64,000 nucleotides of DNA from Pseudomonas yamanorum (GCF_900105735.1 NZ_LT629793.1:4960001-5024000), one strand, 5' to 3'. Counted from the stretch's first letter, positions 8,597 to 19,569 are shown. The notes: generated from the letters alone by a model not told the origin. Program-made: numbers and translations.

Positions 8597-10168
8597 ATGA
8601 CTACGCTTTCGCCGATCAGCTCCGCCATTCCCCTTATCAATCGACCCGCCGTTACGCCGCCAGCAACGCTGACGCCCGAAACGGACGCCACTGCCGTGCG
8701 TCCTTCCTCGGTGGTCAGCCTTGGTAATGTCACGGTGGAGGTTCAAGCCGAGACCTATTCCCGTAACGGCCAATTGCCCGGCCATGGGTCGATCAACGCC
8801 TGGGAAAGTGACAGCTACGATGCGGTCACTAAAGCGATCAACACGAATTTCTATGCGCTGCCCAGAGGCACGGGCTTCAGCGGCCTGGGCGCTACCCTGA
8901 TCGAGCAATTTGCGAAGAGCGGTACCGACATTTCCCAGTCGGCGCTGACCACCACTTCGTCCAAGACCCAAAGCCCCGACGAGCTCAAGATTCAACAGGC
9001 GCTGCTCCACAGCAAGGCAGACAACCTGGTCAGCCTCACCGTCAAGACGGCCAGCGGCAAGACCGTCACCTTCAGCCTGGCCAGCCAGTCCGGTGGCCTG
9101 GCCGCGCAGGCCAAGGTGGACGGCGGCACCCTCAGCGCCGCCGAGCTCAAGGAAATCGCCAAGTTGGGCGAAGCCTTCCAGGGTGCTATTGACGGCCTGG
9201 CCGCCCAGCCGCCGAAACTCGAGCTGAGCAAGCTGACGCAGTTTGATTCCAGTGTGTTGTCCTCGGTGGACCTCAGCGGCAAATTGAAAGTACGCAATGC
9301 TGAGGACCTCACCCTTGCATTCCATGCGGACAGCCAAAGCCGTACGACGCGGATGAGTGGCCCGGCAGGGGAGGTGAATCTCTCGGTCGACCTGAAAAAC
9401 GCCGGCATCATCGGTAACGCCAAGCAACAGGCCATCGCGCTGAAAAGCTACCTGGCCCAATTCGACAAGGCCCAGGCGCGAGGCAAAGCCGATGCTGACC
9501 TGATGGCAATGTTCAAGGATGCGTTTACCGCCATGAACAGCAACTACCCGCAGGGCGTCAAAGCCCCTGCGGCGCTGACCCGGAGCGCGGCGGATCAAGG
9601 CCTGCTGACGGGCCTGGCCGACTTCAAGGCATCCATCACCCAGGCCACCAAGTCCACTAACCCTGCACGCCTGGGAGAAACCGACACCTTTGCCTATGAC
9701 GTCTCCCAGAAGACGCGCGTGGGCGGCAATGATATTTTGAATCGCACGATCCATCAGGCCCAGCAATCAAGTCTCAAAGCCAGTTTTCATTTGGGGCTCG
9801 ACGGTGGGAAGGCGCCGGACCTCGGCACCCGGCGCGAGTCGCAGAACTACCTCTACGTGCAGGTCGACGACAAGGCCAGCAGCGCGGCGAATATCACCTA
9901 CAAGGACGGACTCCTGACCAACGCCTCCGTGGACCAGAGCGCCAGCCAGAACACCCGCACCCAGCGCTATGAGATGGGGATATTGGTTAAAGACAGCGTG
10001 GCGCCGAACCAGGCCAGCAGCCATCGCGACTATCTGGTGTTGCTGGAGTATGCGGCGCGCGAAGGCAAGAAGGCCCAGGGCGCTGATGAAACCATCCTGA
10101 AGGATGCGCTGGCGAACATGCATCAGTGGGTGTTGCTGCAAGACGACCCCACCGTTTTGCCCCGTTAA
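8597..10168 (+). CDS. Cysteine-free orphan protein of unknown function
   Basis: I do not recognise a domain in this 523-residue protein. The start ATG at 8597 has AGGG eight bases upstream; a longer reading frame from 8522 lacks such a site. The sequence has no cysteine, no signal peptide and no membrane segment, and is rich in Ser, Thr, Ala and Gln. The first 45 residues are Pro/Thr-rich and probably disordered. A middle part (about 155-250) has alternating hydrophobic strands (VSLTVKTASGKTVTFSLASQ), and the C-terminal third contains SQNYLYVQVDDKA and RYEMGILVKD. Such composition is common in secreted or surface proteins that lack a Sec signal. Single gene with its own terminator; relatives in other pseudomonads are sometimes given misleading enzyme names, which this sequence does not support. 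Confidence 0.75.
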   Translation: MTTLSPISSAIPLINRPAVTPPATLTPETDATAVRPSSVVSLGNVTVEVQAETYSRNGQLPGHGSINAWESDSYDAVTKAINTNFYALPRGTGFSGLGATLIEQFAKSGTDISQSALTTTSSKTQSPDELKIQQALLHSKADNLVSLTVKTASGKTVTFSLASQSGGLAAQAKVDGGTLSAAELKEIAKLGEAFQGAIDGLAAQPPKLELSKLTQFDSSVLSSVDLSGKLKVRNAEDLTLAFHADSQSRTTRMSGPAGEVNLSVDLKNAGIIGNAKQQAIALKSYLAQFDKAQARGKADADLMAMFKDAFTAMNSNYPQGVKAPAALTRSAADQGLLTGLADFKASITQATKSTNPARLGETDTFAYDVSQKTRVGGNDILNRTIHQAQQSSLKASFHLGLDGGKAPDLGTRRESQNYLYVQVDDKASSAANITYKDGLLTNASVDQSASQNTRTQRYEMGILVKDSVAPNQASSHRDYLVLLEYAAREGKKAQGADETILKDALANMHQWVLLQDDPTVLPR

Positions 10169-10186
10169 ACCGGTCGTTGTAAAAAA

Positions 10187-10216
10187 GGGAAACCCCTGGC
10201 CGGGTTTCCCTTTTTT
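10187..10216 (+). terminator. Rho-independent terminator after the orphan gene
   Basis: The stem GGGAAACCC / GGGTTTCCC with a 6-base loop is followed by six T; an A run on the other side could make it bidirectional. It lies 18 bp after the stop. Confidence 0.9.
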
Positions 10217-10387
10217 ATGCCTCGCCGAATCCCAGATTAGGCTTTTGAAACCATTCGATATTCTGTAGCCTTGCGCAGCTTCACCGTGCTTGATGAACAC
10301 AATCACTTCGTCCGGCGGCGCCCGAAAGGCTCCAGAGCCGGTGGTACACTCGACTTTCGCGCAACTGCGCCTGCAGGTCTTGCGAAC

Positions 10388-11446
10388 ATGACGCAAATTT
10401 CCGAACGCCTTCTGGTCCAAGCCCACCTCGACGCTAAGCAGCCCAAGGTGCTGAGCGCCGAAGAAGAGGCGGGCTACCGTGCCGCCATCGCCGCCGAGCT
10501 CAAGGCTCAGGACGCGGTGCTGGTGGCGCACTTCTACTGCGATCCGGTGATTCAGGCCCTGGCCGAAGAAACCGGTGGCTGTGTCTCCGACTCCCTGGAA
10601 ATGGCCCGCTTCGGCGCGGCGCACCCGGCCAAGACCGTATTGGTGGCGGGCGTGCGCTTCATGGGCGAAACGGCCAAGATCCTTACCCCTGAAAAACGCA
10701 TCCTGATGCCAACCCTGGAAGCCACGTGCTCTCTGGACCTTGGTTGCCCGGTGGATGAGTTCTCGGCGTTCTGTGATCAGCACCCCGAGCGCACGGTGGT
10801 GGTTTATGCCAACACGTCGGCGGCGGTGAAAGCACGGGCTGATTGGGTGGTCACCTCCAGTTGTGCGTTGGAGATTGTCGAAAGCCTGATGGATAACGGC
10901 GAGACCATTATCTGGGGGCCGGATAAGCATCTGGGTACCTATATCCAGCGTCAGACGGGGGCGGACATGCTGCTGTGGGACGGTGCGTGCATCGTTCACG
11001 AGGAGTTCAAGTCCAAGCAGTTGGAGGACATGAAGGCGTTGTACCCGGACGCAGCGATTCTGGTGCACCCGGAGTCGCCGACGTCGGTGATCGAGTTGGC
11101 GGATGCGGTGGGGTCGACCAGCCAGTTGATCGCGGCGGCGCAGCGGTTGCCGAACAAGACGTTTATCGTGGCTACTGATCGGGGCATCTTCTACAAGATG
11201 CAGCAGTTGTGTCCGGACAAGGTGTTTGTCGAGGCGCCGACGGCCGGGAATGGGGCGGCGTGTCGCAGCTGTGCGCATTGTCCCTGGATGGCGATGAATA
11301 CCCTGGAGCGTACGCTGCAGTGTTTGCGTGAGGGGAGTAATGAGATTTTTGTTGAGCCTTCGGTGATTCCGCAGGCGGTTAGGCCGCTGAAGCGGATGTT
11401 GGATTTTACGCAGGCGGCTCGGTTGAGGTTGGCGGGGAATGCCTGA
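10388..11446 (+). CDS. nadA: Quinolinate synthase
   Basis: NadA condenses iminoaspartate with dihydroxyacetone phosphate to quinolinate in NAD synthesis, using a [4Fe-4S] cluster. The 352-residue protein shows AHFYCDP, the CSLDLGCP cysteine, [11 protein letters not shown] and the C-terminal [10 protein letters not shown] cluster motif. The start MTQISERL at 10388 matches family proteins. The last third of the gene is strongly G+T-rich on the coding strand (by hand 44 of 60 bases at 11401-11460, which runs just past the stop, against 28 of 60 at 10441-10500), in step with its closeness to the palindromic element that begins 23 bp after its stop. Confidence 0.97.
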   Translation: MTQISERLLVQAHLDAKQPKVLSAEEEAGYRAAIAAELKAQDAVLVAHFYCDPVIQALAEETGGCVSDSLEMARFGAAHPAKTVLVAGVRFMGETAKILTPEKRILMPTLEATCSLDLGCPVDEFSAFCDQHPERTVVVYANTSAAVKARADWVVTSSCALEIVESLMDNGETIIWGPDKHLGTYIQRQTGADMLLWDGACIVHEEFKSKQLEDMKALYPDAAILVHPESPTSVIELADAVGSTSQLIAAAQRLPNKTFIVATDRGIFYKMQQLCPDKVFVEAPTAGNGAACRSCAHCPWMAMNTLERTLQCLREGSNEIFVEPSVIPQAVRPLKRMLDFTQAARLRLAGNA

Positions 11447-11469
11447 TTTGCGGTGGGTTGGTTTGTGTA

Positions 11470-12276
11470 CATATCCGTTGCTGCGGTAACGGCGGCTTAT
11501 GGTTCCGCTCTTACAGCGGGTCACTTTTGGCAAACGCCCCAAAAGTAACCAAAAGGTCTTTGCCCCACCACTCGGTGCCTCGCCTAGGCTCGGCATGCCC
11601 GCACTCCGGCACGGCTCCGCGGGCCGCCGCGACGGGCCATCCATGGCCCGGCGCGGCTAAATCGGCATCCCTGCCGATTTACCCGCTCCACCGTGCCTAC
11701 TTGCGGCCATCGTGGTTAACGGGGCCCGCAGATCAAGATCAAAAGCAAGAGCACAGCGGCCTACCGGCCGGCTTGAGTGTTTAAAAGCCAAATCAAAAGC
11801 TAAAGCGGGCACGGTCAAATGTGGGAGCTGGCTTGCCTGCGATGGCATCAACTGGGTCTGCCTGATACACCGAGGTGTCTGCATCGCAGGCAAGCCAGCT
11901 CCCACAGAAAAGCAGAGCTGCATCAGCTTCAGATTTGGCTTTCGCTTTGGCTTTTGATCTGGCTTCTAACACTCAAGCCGGCCGGTAGGCCGCTGTGCTC
12001 TTGATCTGCTTTTGATCTTAGGCGCCCCGTTAAACCACGCTGGCCGAACGCAGGCTTTGGAGCGTGGGTAACCCGGCAGGACGCCGGGTTAGCCGCGCTG
12101 GGCCAAGGATGGCCCATCGCGGCGGCCCACGGTCCAAAGCCGGAGTGAGGGCACACCGAGCCTAAGCGAGGTGCCGAGTGGTGGGGCAAGAGCGTTTTGC
12201 TTACTTTTGCGCTTTTCAAAAGTGAGCCGCTGTAAGAGCGGAACCCTAAGCGGCCATAACCGCAGCAACGGATATG
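11470..12276. repeat. Large palindromic composite repeat, copy 1 (807 bp, uninterrupted)
   Basis: Two arms of about 310 bp (11470-11780 and 11969-12276) are imperfect inverted copies of each other and enclose a REP doublet. Both arms begin, reading inwards, with CATATCCGTTGCTGCGG and end with CCGGCCGGCTTGAGTGT or a near copy. Each arm carries smaller hairpins (ATCGGCATCCCTGCCGAT on the left; a CCGGCAGGACGCCGG type on the right). Short reading frames in both orientations (for example those starting MDGPSRRPAEP) recur in copy 2 and have no ribosome sites; they are products of the repeat, not genes. No transposase is encoded and no target-site duplication is evident at the outer ends. The function is unknown. 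Confidence 0.85.
11821..11905. repeat. REP doublet in the centre of composite repeat 1
   Basis: Two inverted copies of GTGGGAGCTGGCTTGCCTGC face each other with a 45-bp spacer. This is the common pseudomonad intergenic REP pair (REPIN-like). Confidence 0.9.
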
Positions 12277-12292
12277 CCCCCAATCTAAAAAC

Positions 12293-12781
12293 CTACTTCT
12301 TTTTCTTCGGAACCCGCACCAACCGCGTATCCGAATAAATGTCATGCCAGCCACGCTTCTGCTTGTCGAACAACGACCAGACAAACCCAAGCCCCAGACA
12401 CAACCACGAAGCAATCGACACCACAAACCGCAACAACGCCTGCCACAGACTAATCCGCGACCCATCAGCGTTCTGCACCCGCACCCCCCAAACCTGCATC
12501 CCTAGGGTCTGCCCCGAATGCGTCCAGAACTTGGCAAAAAACCCAAACAACACAAAAAACAAAATCGTCGACAACAGCGGATCACCATCCAGCGCGCCAG
12601 ACTCAGACAGCGCCCGCAACTTGGCCTCCCCGACAAACCCCATCCACACCAGCTTGTAGATAAAGGCCGTGACGATCAGCAGGGCCGTGCACAACAGGAA
12701 GTCATAGAACATCGCTGCCAGACGACGGCCCAGGCCTACGGCGGGAAACTCGCCTTGGGGGCTCAGCAGGTGTTTCGACAT
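12293..12781 (-). CDS. RDD-family membrane protein
   Basis: The 162-residue inner-membrane protein starts with the family signature (GLGRRLAAMFYDFLLC, the R..D pattern, residues 18-33) and has three hydrophobic segments (about 28-48, 70-88, 118-136). It ends in a lysine run (VPKKKK). RDD proteins are small membrane proteins, some linked to ion transport, but most are uncharacterised. The coding strand is extremely G+T-rich in its 3' half, facing the composite repeat 17 bp away; a terminator separates it from cspA upstream. Confidence 0.88.
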   Translation of the reverse strand: MSKHLLSPQGEFPAVGLGRRLAAMFYDFLLCTALLIVTAFIYKLVWMGFVGEAKLRALSESGALDGDPLLSTILFFVLFGFFAKFWTHSGQTLGMQVWGVRVQNADGSRISLWQALLRFVVSIASWLCLGLGFVWSLFDKQKRGWHDIYSDTRLVRVPKKKK

Positions 12782-12830
12782 GGCATGGCTCTCGGCAGGA
12801 AAAAAGCCATTTTACGGAAGAACGCCCATA

Positions 12831-12863
12831 AAAAAGCCCCTGATGTCATATCAGAGGCTTTTT
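12831..12863 (-). terminator. Terminator of the cold-shock gene
   Basis: On the minus strand AAGCCTCTGAT / ATCAGGGGCTT forms a stem closed by a T run, 14 bp after the cspA-type stop. Confidence 0.88.
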
Positions 12864-12876
12864 GTCGCAGCAAGGA

Positions 12877-13089
12877 TCAGCCTTCTGCTTGTACTTCGTC
12901 GGCTTGCATGCCTTTTTGGCCTTGCACCGCGATGAAGGTCACTTTCTGGCCTTCTTTCAGGCTTTTGAAGCCGTTGCCCTGAATAGCGCGGAAGTGGACG
13001 AACAGATCCGGACCGCTTTCTGGAGTGATAAAACCAAACCCTTTCTCGTCGTTAAACCACTTGACGGTACCGCTCTGACGTTCAGCCAT
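12877..13089 (-). CDS. Cold-shock domain protein (CspA family)
   Basis: The 70-residue single-domain nucleic-acid chaperone has both RNA-binding motifs, KGFGFI (RNP1) and LFVHF (RNP2), in the expected places. It has the usual family length and a C-terminal acidic-Gly tail. It is monocistronic, with a terminator after it and a long stretch without genes before it, as found for cold-shock genes with structured 5' leaders. Whether it responds to cold cannot be told from the sequence; pseudomonads have several paralogues. Confidence 0.95.
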   Translation of the reverse strand: MAERQSGTVKWFNDEKGFGFITPESGPDLFVHFRAIQGNGFKSLKEGQKVTFIAVQGQKGMQADEVQAEG

Positions 13090-13271
13090 TTTCTTATTTC
13101 CTTGACGCTAAAAATTAATGACAGCCCCTTTCACATGAAAGAGTACTGGGCTGGGTTGCAGGAAAGTAAGAGACGTCGAACGGGTTGTAGCAAACTTTGG
13201 CTACTGCCCAGGTCCAGGTTCAAAGCGACCCATGCAAACACAGTGGGCAAACTCTACGACAACTAAGACAG

Positions 13272-13304
13272 AAAAAACAAGCCCTGGGAAAAGCCCGGGT
13301 TTTG
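13272..13304 (-). terminator. Probable terminator of the gcv operon
   Basis: On the minus strand AAAACCCGGG and CCCAGGGCTT form an imperfect stem followed by G and six T. It is about 175 bp beyond the gcvT stop, in the same direction. Confidence 0.6.
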
Positions 13305-13418
13305 CTCGGCTTCATTACAGTTCTGTTCACAATGTGGAACGTCTTTATTCGATAGAATCCGTCACTTGTTATAGGTGACAGAACATAACATTGACTATCG
13401 ACAGTGCACTTTAATGTG

Positions 13419-13457
13419 GCGGTTGCGTTACAGATTAGTGCACGTTAACGCAACCGC
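13419..13457. repeat. 12-bp inverted repeat just downstream of gcvT
   Basis: GCGGTTGCGTTA and TAACGCAACCGC are perfect inverted copies around a 15-base loop, beginning 22 bp after the gcvT stop. There is no T tract, so it is not a standard terminator; it could protect the mRNA 3' end or be a protein-binding site. Confidence 0.6.
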
Positions 13458-13478
13458 GTTACTTATAGGAACAGTCAA

Positions 13479-14603
13479 TCAACCACGGTAGTAACGTTGT
13501 GGCACGAATGGCATTTTACTTACACGAAGTGGCACCTTTTTCCCACGTACCAATGCAGATACTTCGGTATCCAACGCGATGAACGCACTGTCCAGATAAC
13601 CCATGGCCAGCGGGCCGCCCAGGCTCGGGCCAAAGCCGCCGCTGCAGACGCTACCGATCACGGTACCGTGTTCGTCGACGATCTCTGCACCTTCGCGCAC
13701 CGGTGTCCGCTCTTGCGGCAACAGGCCCACGCGTTTGCGGCTCACGCCGGTTTGTTGCTGGGTGAAGATTGCGTCGGCACCCGGGAAGCCGCCGGCACGT
13801 GCGCCATCGGCGCGACGGGCCTTGGAAATCGCCCACAACAGGCTGGCTTCAATCGGCGTGGTCTCGGTGTTCATGTCATGGCCGTAGAGGCACAGGCCGG
13901 CTTCCAGGCGCAGGGAGTCGCGAGCGCCCAGGCCGATGGCCTGCACTTCGGTTTCGGCCAGCAGGCTGCGGGCCAGGGCTTCGGCGCTGGCGGCCGGCAC
14001 CGAGATTTCGAAGCCGTCTTCGCCGGTATAGCCCGAGCGGCTGACGTAGCAGTCCACGCCCAGCAGGCGGGTCGGTGCGAATTGCATGAAGGTCATGTGC
14101 TTGACCTCCGGTGCCAGGCGCGCCAGCACGCTGACGGCAGCGGGGCCTTGCAGGGCGAGCAGGGCGCGTTCCTCGAACAGTGGCTCGATGCTGCACTGGT
14201 CACCGATGTGCTGGCGCAGGTGGGCCAGGTCCTGGTCCTTGCAGGCAGCGTTCACCACCAGGAACAGTTCGTCGTTACCCAGGTTGGCAACCATCAGGTC
14301 ATCCAGGATGCCGCCTTGCTCGTTGGTGAACATCGCATAACGCTGCATGCCCACCGGCAGGTCAATGATGTCCACCGGCACCAAGGTTTCCAGGGCCTTG
14401 GCGGCACCGGCGCCGGTCAGGCGGATCTGGCCCATGTGCGACACATCGAACAACCCGGCCTGTTCACGGGTGTGCAGGTGTTCTTTCATCACGCCCAGCG
14501 GGTATTGCACCGGCATGTCGTAGCCGGCGAAGGGCACCATGCGTGCGCCCAGCTCGATGTGCAGGGCGTGCAATGGGGTTTTCAACAGGGTTTCGGTGGA
14601 CAT
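13479..14603 (-). CDS. gcvT: Aminomethyltransferase (glycine cleavage T protein)
   Basis: GcvT moves the methylene group from the lipoyl arm of GcvH to tetrahydrofolate and releases ammonia. The 374-residue protein shows the family blocks [36 protein letters not shown] and [21 protein letters not shown], whose Asp-Ser-Leu-Arg-Leu segment contacts folate. It is the last gene of gcvH-gcvP-sdaA-gcvT, 39 bp after sdaA, with ribosome site CAGGAG. This is the catabolic copy known as gcvT2 in P. aeruginosa. Confidence 0.96.
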   Translation of the reverse strand: MSTETLLKTPLHALHIELGARMVPFAGYDMPVQYPLGVMKEHLHTREQAGLFDVSHMGQIRLTGAGAAKALETLVPVDIIDLPVGMQRYAMFTNEQGGILDDLMVANLGNDELFLVVNAACKDQDLAHLRQHIGDQCSIEPLFEERALLALQGPAAVSVLARLAPEVKHMTFMQFAPTRLLGVDCYVSRSGYTGEDGFEISVPAASAEALARSLLAETEVQAIGLGARDSLRLEAGLCLYGHDMNTETTPIEASLLWAISKARRADGARAGGFPGADAIFTQQQTGVSRKRVGLLPQERTPVREGAEIVDEHGTVIGSVCSGGFGPSLGGPLAMGYLDSAFIALDTEVSALVRGKKVPLRVSKMPFVPQRYYRG

Positions 14604-14642
14604 ATTCAGCTCCTGAAAAACGTGCGGACGCGCTTGTAGGCG

Positions 14643-16019
<1,377 letters not shown>

Positions 16020-16075
16020 GGTTGTTCTCCGGTTTCTTATTATTGGACGCAGATTTTCGGTTGTACCCGATCCCT

Positions 16076-16164
16076 GTGGGAGCCGGGCTTGCCCGCGATA
16101 GCGGTGGGTCAGGCAACATGTCTGTCAACTGATACACCGCTATCGCAGGCAAGCCAGCTCCCAC
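16076..16164. repeat. REP doublet between gcvP and sdaA
   Basis: Inverted REP copies GTGGGAGCCGGGCTTGCCCG and (reverse) GTGGGAGCTGGCTTGCCTGC enclose 46 bp. The two halves belong to slightly different REP variants. Confidence 0.88.
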
Positions 16165-16188
16165 ATTGATCGCGTCCTACCGGTCAGG

Positions 16189-19035
16189 TTACGCGTAGCT
16201 CTCGATCGACGGGCACGCACACACCAAATTGCGATCGCCAAACACGTTGTCGACCCGGCCAACCGGCGGCCAGTACTTGGCCTCGATCAACGACGCCACC
16301 GGGTACACCGCTTGTTCACGGCTGTATGGGTGGCTCCATTCGCCAACCAGTTCCGCGGCAGTGTGTGGTGCGTTCTTCAGCGGGTTGTCGTCCTTGTCCA
16401 GCGAGCCGTTTTCCACTGCACGAATTTCTTCGCGGATGGCGATCATCGCGTCGCAGAAGCGGTCCAGTTCTTCCCTGGATTCGCTTTCGGTCGGCTCGAT
16501 CATCAGGGTGCCGGCTACCGGGAACGACATGGTCGGGGCGTGGAAACCAAAGTCGATCAGACGCTTGGCCACGTCATCCACGCTGATGCCGCTGCTGTCT
16601 TTCAGCGGGCGCAGGTCGAGGATGCATTCGTGGGCCACCAGGCCATTGCTGCCGGTGTACAGCACGGGGTAGTGCTCTTCCAGGCGACGGGAAATGTAGT
16701 TGGCATTCAGGATCGCCAACTGCGAAGCGCGCTTGAGGCCTGCGCCGCCCATCATGCTGATGTACATCCAGGTGATCGGCAGGATGCTCGCGCTGCCGAA
16801 CGGTGCGGCGCAGACTGCGCCTTCCTTGCGTTCCATCGCGGCATGGCCGGGCAGGAACGGGGTCAGGTGGGATTTGACGCCAATCGGGCCAACGCCCGGG
16901 CCGCCACCGCCGTGGGGAATGCAGAAGGTCTTGTGCAGGTTCAGGTGGGACACGTCGCCGCCGAACTTGCCCGGGGCACAGAGGCCGACCATCGCGTTCA
17001 TGTTGGCGCCGTCGATGTACACCTGGCCGCCGTTGTCGTGAATGATCCCGCAGATTTCGCGGATGCCTTCTTCGAACACGCCGTGGGTGGACGGGTAGGT
17101 GATCATCAGCGCAGCGAGGTGTTCGCGGTGCTCGATAGCTTTGGCGCGCAGGTCTTCGATGTCGACGTTACCGCGGGCATCGCAAGCGGTGACCACTACG
17201 CGCATGCCGGCCATGTTGGCGGTGGCCGGGTTGGTGCCGTGGGCCGACGACGGGATCAGGCAGATGTCGCGGCGCTCTTCGCCACGGCTCTGGTGATAGG
17301 CACGAATGGCCAGCAGGCCAGCATACTCGCCCTGGGAACCGGCGTTCGGTTGCAGGGAGATCGCGTCGTAACCGGTGGCCGCGCAGAGCATGGCTTCCAG
17401 TTCGGTGGTCAGTTGCTGGTAGCCGGCGCTTTGCGAGGCTGGGGCGAACGGGTGCAGGGCACCGAACTCGGCCCAGGTCACCGGGATCATTTCGCTGGCG
17501 GCGTTGAGCTTCATGGTGCACGAGCCCAGCGGGATCATGGTGCGATCCAGGGCCAGGTCCTTGTCGGCCAGCTTGCGCAGGTAGCGCATCAGCTCTGTTT
17601 CGGAGTGATAACGGTTGAACACCGGGTGGCTGAGGATCGGCGACTGGCGCAGCAGCGCGGCCGGCAGGGTGCTTTCAACGCTGGCAGCCAATGCGGCGAA
17701 GTCTGGCAGGGCTTTGCCGCCGGCGAACACGCTCCACAGGGTTTCGATATCGGCTTGGGAGGTGGTTTCGTCCACCGACAGACCAAGGCGTTCGCCATCG
17801 ACCACACGCAGGTTGATGCGCTGGGCACGGGCCTTGTCGTGCAGGGCGGCGGTTTGCGCGCCGGTCTTGATGGTCAGGGTATCGAAGAAGTTGGCTTGCT
17901 CAACCGCCAGGCCCAATGCGCTCAAGCCTTTGGCGAAGATCGCGGTCAGGTGGTGAATGCGGTTGGCAATCTGGGTCAGGCCTTTCGGGCCGTGGTACAC
18001 GGCATACATGCTGGCGATGTTGGCCAACAGCACTTGGGCGGTGCAGATGTTGCTGGTGGCCTTCTCGCGGCGGATATGTTGCTCGCGGGTCTGCATGGCC
18101 AGGCGCAGGGCCGGCTTGCCGAAACGGTCCACGGAGACGCCTACCAGGCGGCCCGGCATGTCGCGCTTGAACGCATCCTTGGTGGAGAAGTACGCCGCGT
18201 GCGGGCCACCGAAGCCCAGCGGTACGCCAAAGCGTTGCGCGCTGCCGATGGCCACGTCGGCACCGAACTCACCCGGCGGGGTCAGCAGGGTCAGGGCCAG
18301 CAGGTCGGCGGCCACGGCCACCAGTGCGTTGGCGGCGTGGAAGCGCTCGGTGAGTTCGCGGTAGTCGAACACGTCACCGTTGCTCGCCGGGTATTGCAGC
18401 AGGGCGCCGAAGAAGGCGCTGACATCGGTCAGTTCACGCTCGTCGCCCACGACTACGTCGATGCCCAGCGGCTCGGCACGGGTGCGCAGTACGTCGAGGG
18501 TTTGCGGGTGGCTGTGCACGGAGGCGAAGAACGCGTTGCTGCCTTTGTTCTTGCTCAGGCGTTTGCAGAAGGTCATGGCTTCGGCAGCGGCGGTGGCTTC
18601 GTCCAACAGCGAGGCGTTGGCGATCGGCAGGCCGGTGAGGTCGCTGATCAGCGTCTGGAAGTTCAGCAGCGATTCCAGGCGGCCCTGGGAAATCTCCGGC
18701 TGATACGGCGTGTAGGCTGTGTACCAGGCCGGGTTTTCCAGGAGGTTGCGCAGGATCGGCGACGGTGTGTGGCAGTTGTAGTAGCCCTGGCCGATGTAGG
18801 TCTTGAACAGCTCGTTCTTGGCGGCAATCGCCTTGATCGAAGCCAGTGCGTCGGCTTCGCTCAGGCCATCACTCAGACCCAGCACGGCGGTGCCCTTGAT
18901 GCTTTCCGGGATCACGCTGGCGCTCAGGGCTTCCAGGGAATCAAAGCCCAGGGTGGCGAGCATGTGTTGCTCGTCGTCTTGGCGCGGGCCGATGTGGCGG
19001 GCAATGAATTCGTTGGCGGTGGTCAGATTAGTCAT
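16189..19035 (-). CDS. gcvP: Glycine dehydrogenase (decarboxylating), P protein
   Basis: GcvP is the PLP enzyme that decarboxylates glycine and loads the aminomethyl group onto GcvH. The 948-residue length is that of the fused alpha-beta form. Seen motifs are FIARHIGPR at the start, [14 protein letters not shown], the PLP-lysine motif [18 protein letters not shown] and the C-terminal [13 protein letters not shown]. It begins 10 bp after gcvH with ribosome site GAGGAG. Long antisense reading frames across it reflect its codon use and are not genes. Confidence 0.97.
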   Translation of the reverse strand: MTNLTTANEFIARHIGPRQDDEQHMLATLGFDSLEALSASVIPESIKGTAVLGLSDGLSEADALASIKAIAAKNELFKTYIGQGYYNCHTPSPILRNLLENPAWYTAYTPYQPEISQGRLESLLNFQTLISDLTGLPIANASLLDEATAAAEAMTFCKRLSKNKGSNAFFASVHSHPQTLDVLRTRAEPLGIDVVVGDERELTDVSAFFGALLQYPASNGDVFDYRELTERFHAANALVAVAADLLALTLLTPPGEFGADVAIGSAQRFGVPLGFGGPHAAYFSTKDAFKRDMPGRLVGVSVDRFGKPALRLAMQTREQHIRREKATSNICTAQVLLANIASMYAVYHGPKGLTQIANRIHHLTAIFAKGLSALGLAVEQANFFDTLTIKTGAQTAALHDKARAQRINLRVVDGERLGLSVDETTSQADIETLWSVFAGGKALPDFAALAASVESTLPAALLRQSPILSHPVFNRYHSETELMRYLRKLADKDLALDRTMIPLGSCTMKLNAASEMIPVTWAEFGALHPFAPASQSAGYQQLTTELEAMLCAATGYDAISLQPNAGSQGEYAGLLAIRAYHQSRGEERRDICLIPSSAHGTNPATANMAGMRVVVTACDARGNVDIEDLRAKAIEHREHLAALMITYPSTHGVFEEGIREICGIIHDNGGQVYIDGANMNAMVGLCAPGKFGGDVSHLNLHKTFCIPHGGGGPGVGPIGVKSHLTPFLPGHAAMERKEGAVCAAPFGSASILPITWMYISMMGGAGLKRASQLAILNANYISRRLEEHYPVLYTGSNGLVAHECILDLRPLKDSSGISVDDVAKRLIDFGFHAPTMSFPVAGTLMIEPTESESREELDRFCDAMIAIREEIRAVENGSLDKDDNPLKNAPHTAAELVGEWSHPYSREQAVYPVASLIEAKYWPPVGRVDNVFGDRNLVCACPSIESYA

Positions 19036-19045
19036 GGCGCGCTCC

Positions 19046-19429
19046 TCAGGCTTCAGCGTTGGCTTTGATCAGGCGGTCATACGCATCCTGATCCAACAGC
19101 TTAGCTACTGCATCGGCATCAGCCGGTTTAAAGCGGAAGAACCAGCCTTCGCCCATCGGGTCTTCGTTGACCAGCTCGGGGCTGCCATCCAGCTTGTCAT
19201 TTACTTCGAGGACTTCGCCGTCCAATGGCATGTATACGCCGCTGGCGGCCTTGACCGATTCAACGGTGGAGGCTTCTGCGCCCTTGTCGTAGGCCTGCAG
19301 TTCAGGCAGTTGCACGAAAACCACATCACCCAGCGCGTTCTGCGCAAAAGCGGTAATGCCCACGGTAACGCTGCCGTCGGCTTCGGCGCGCAGCCATTCG
19401 TGATCTTCAGTAAAGCGCAACTCGCTCAT
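19046..19429 (-). CDS. gcvH: Glycine cleavage system H protein
   Basis: The 127-residue lipoyl carrier shuttles the aminomethyl intermediate between GcvP, GcvT and the L protein. The lipoylated lysine is K60 in [16 protein letters not shown], and the start [14 protein letters not shown] is typical. It is the first gene of the operon and lies 60 bp downstream of a sigma-54 promoter with GcsR-type sites beyond it. No lpd (L protein) is encoded here; it is usually shared with 2-oxoacid dehydrogenases. Confidence 0.97.
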   Translation of the reverse strand: MSELRFTEDHEWLRAEADGSVTVGITAFAQNALGDVVFVQLPELQAYDKGAEASTVESVKAASGVYMPLDGEVLEVNDKLDGSPELVNEDPMGEGWFFRFKPADADAVAKLLDQDAYDRLIKANAEA

Positions 19430-19489
19430 GGAAACTCCTCAGGGCCAGATTCGTCTGGTGGACGGGATTGGAATAATTAGGAGTTGCTT

Positions 19490-19506
19490 AGCAAAATTGC
19501 GGCCAA
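19490..19506 (-). promoter_or_regulatory. Sigma-54 promoter of the gcv operon
   Basis: The minus strand reads TTGGCCGCAATTTTGCT, matching the -24/-12 consensus TTGGCACG-N4-TTGCW with exact GG and GC spacing. It is 61 bp upstream of gcvH. An activator with a GAFTGA loop (gcsR) is encoded next door. Confidence 0.85.
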
Positions 19507-19569
19507 TGTTTTTTTATCGTTATAAAACAATTGGTTACTGATTATGGCCGGTGGTGTTCGAACGCTGGC

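Larger units (their letters stand above)
13090..13478. other. Intergenic region between the cold-shock gene and gcvT
   Basis: About 390 bp hold the promoter and probable long leader of the cold-shock gene, a likely terminator for the gcv operon and a separate 12-bp inverted repeat next to gcvT (both listed separately). No ORF with a ribosome site is visible. Confidence 0.6.

Noticed and set aside
11821..11905. Repeats as a CRISPR array
   Set aside because: REP doublets are dispersed single inverted pairs without regular spacers or cas genes.
11458..12465. Several 60-180-codon frames over composite repeat 1 (and 43570-44363 over copy 2)
   Set aside because: They are translations of repeat arms and REP units, recur in both copies, lack ribosome sites and run in both directions.
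16312..19068. 918-codon open frame antisense to gcvP
   Set aside because: High-GC codon use of gcvP keeps the opposite strand open; it has no domain, no ribosome site and low-complexity His/Gln/Gly composition. Similar antisense frames over arcA, bifA, gcvT and sdaA were dropped for the same reason.
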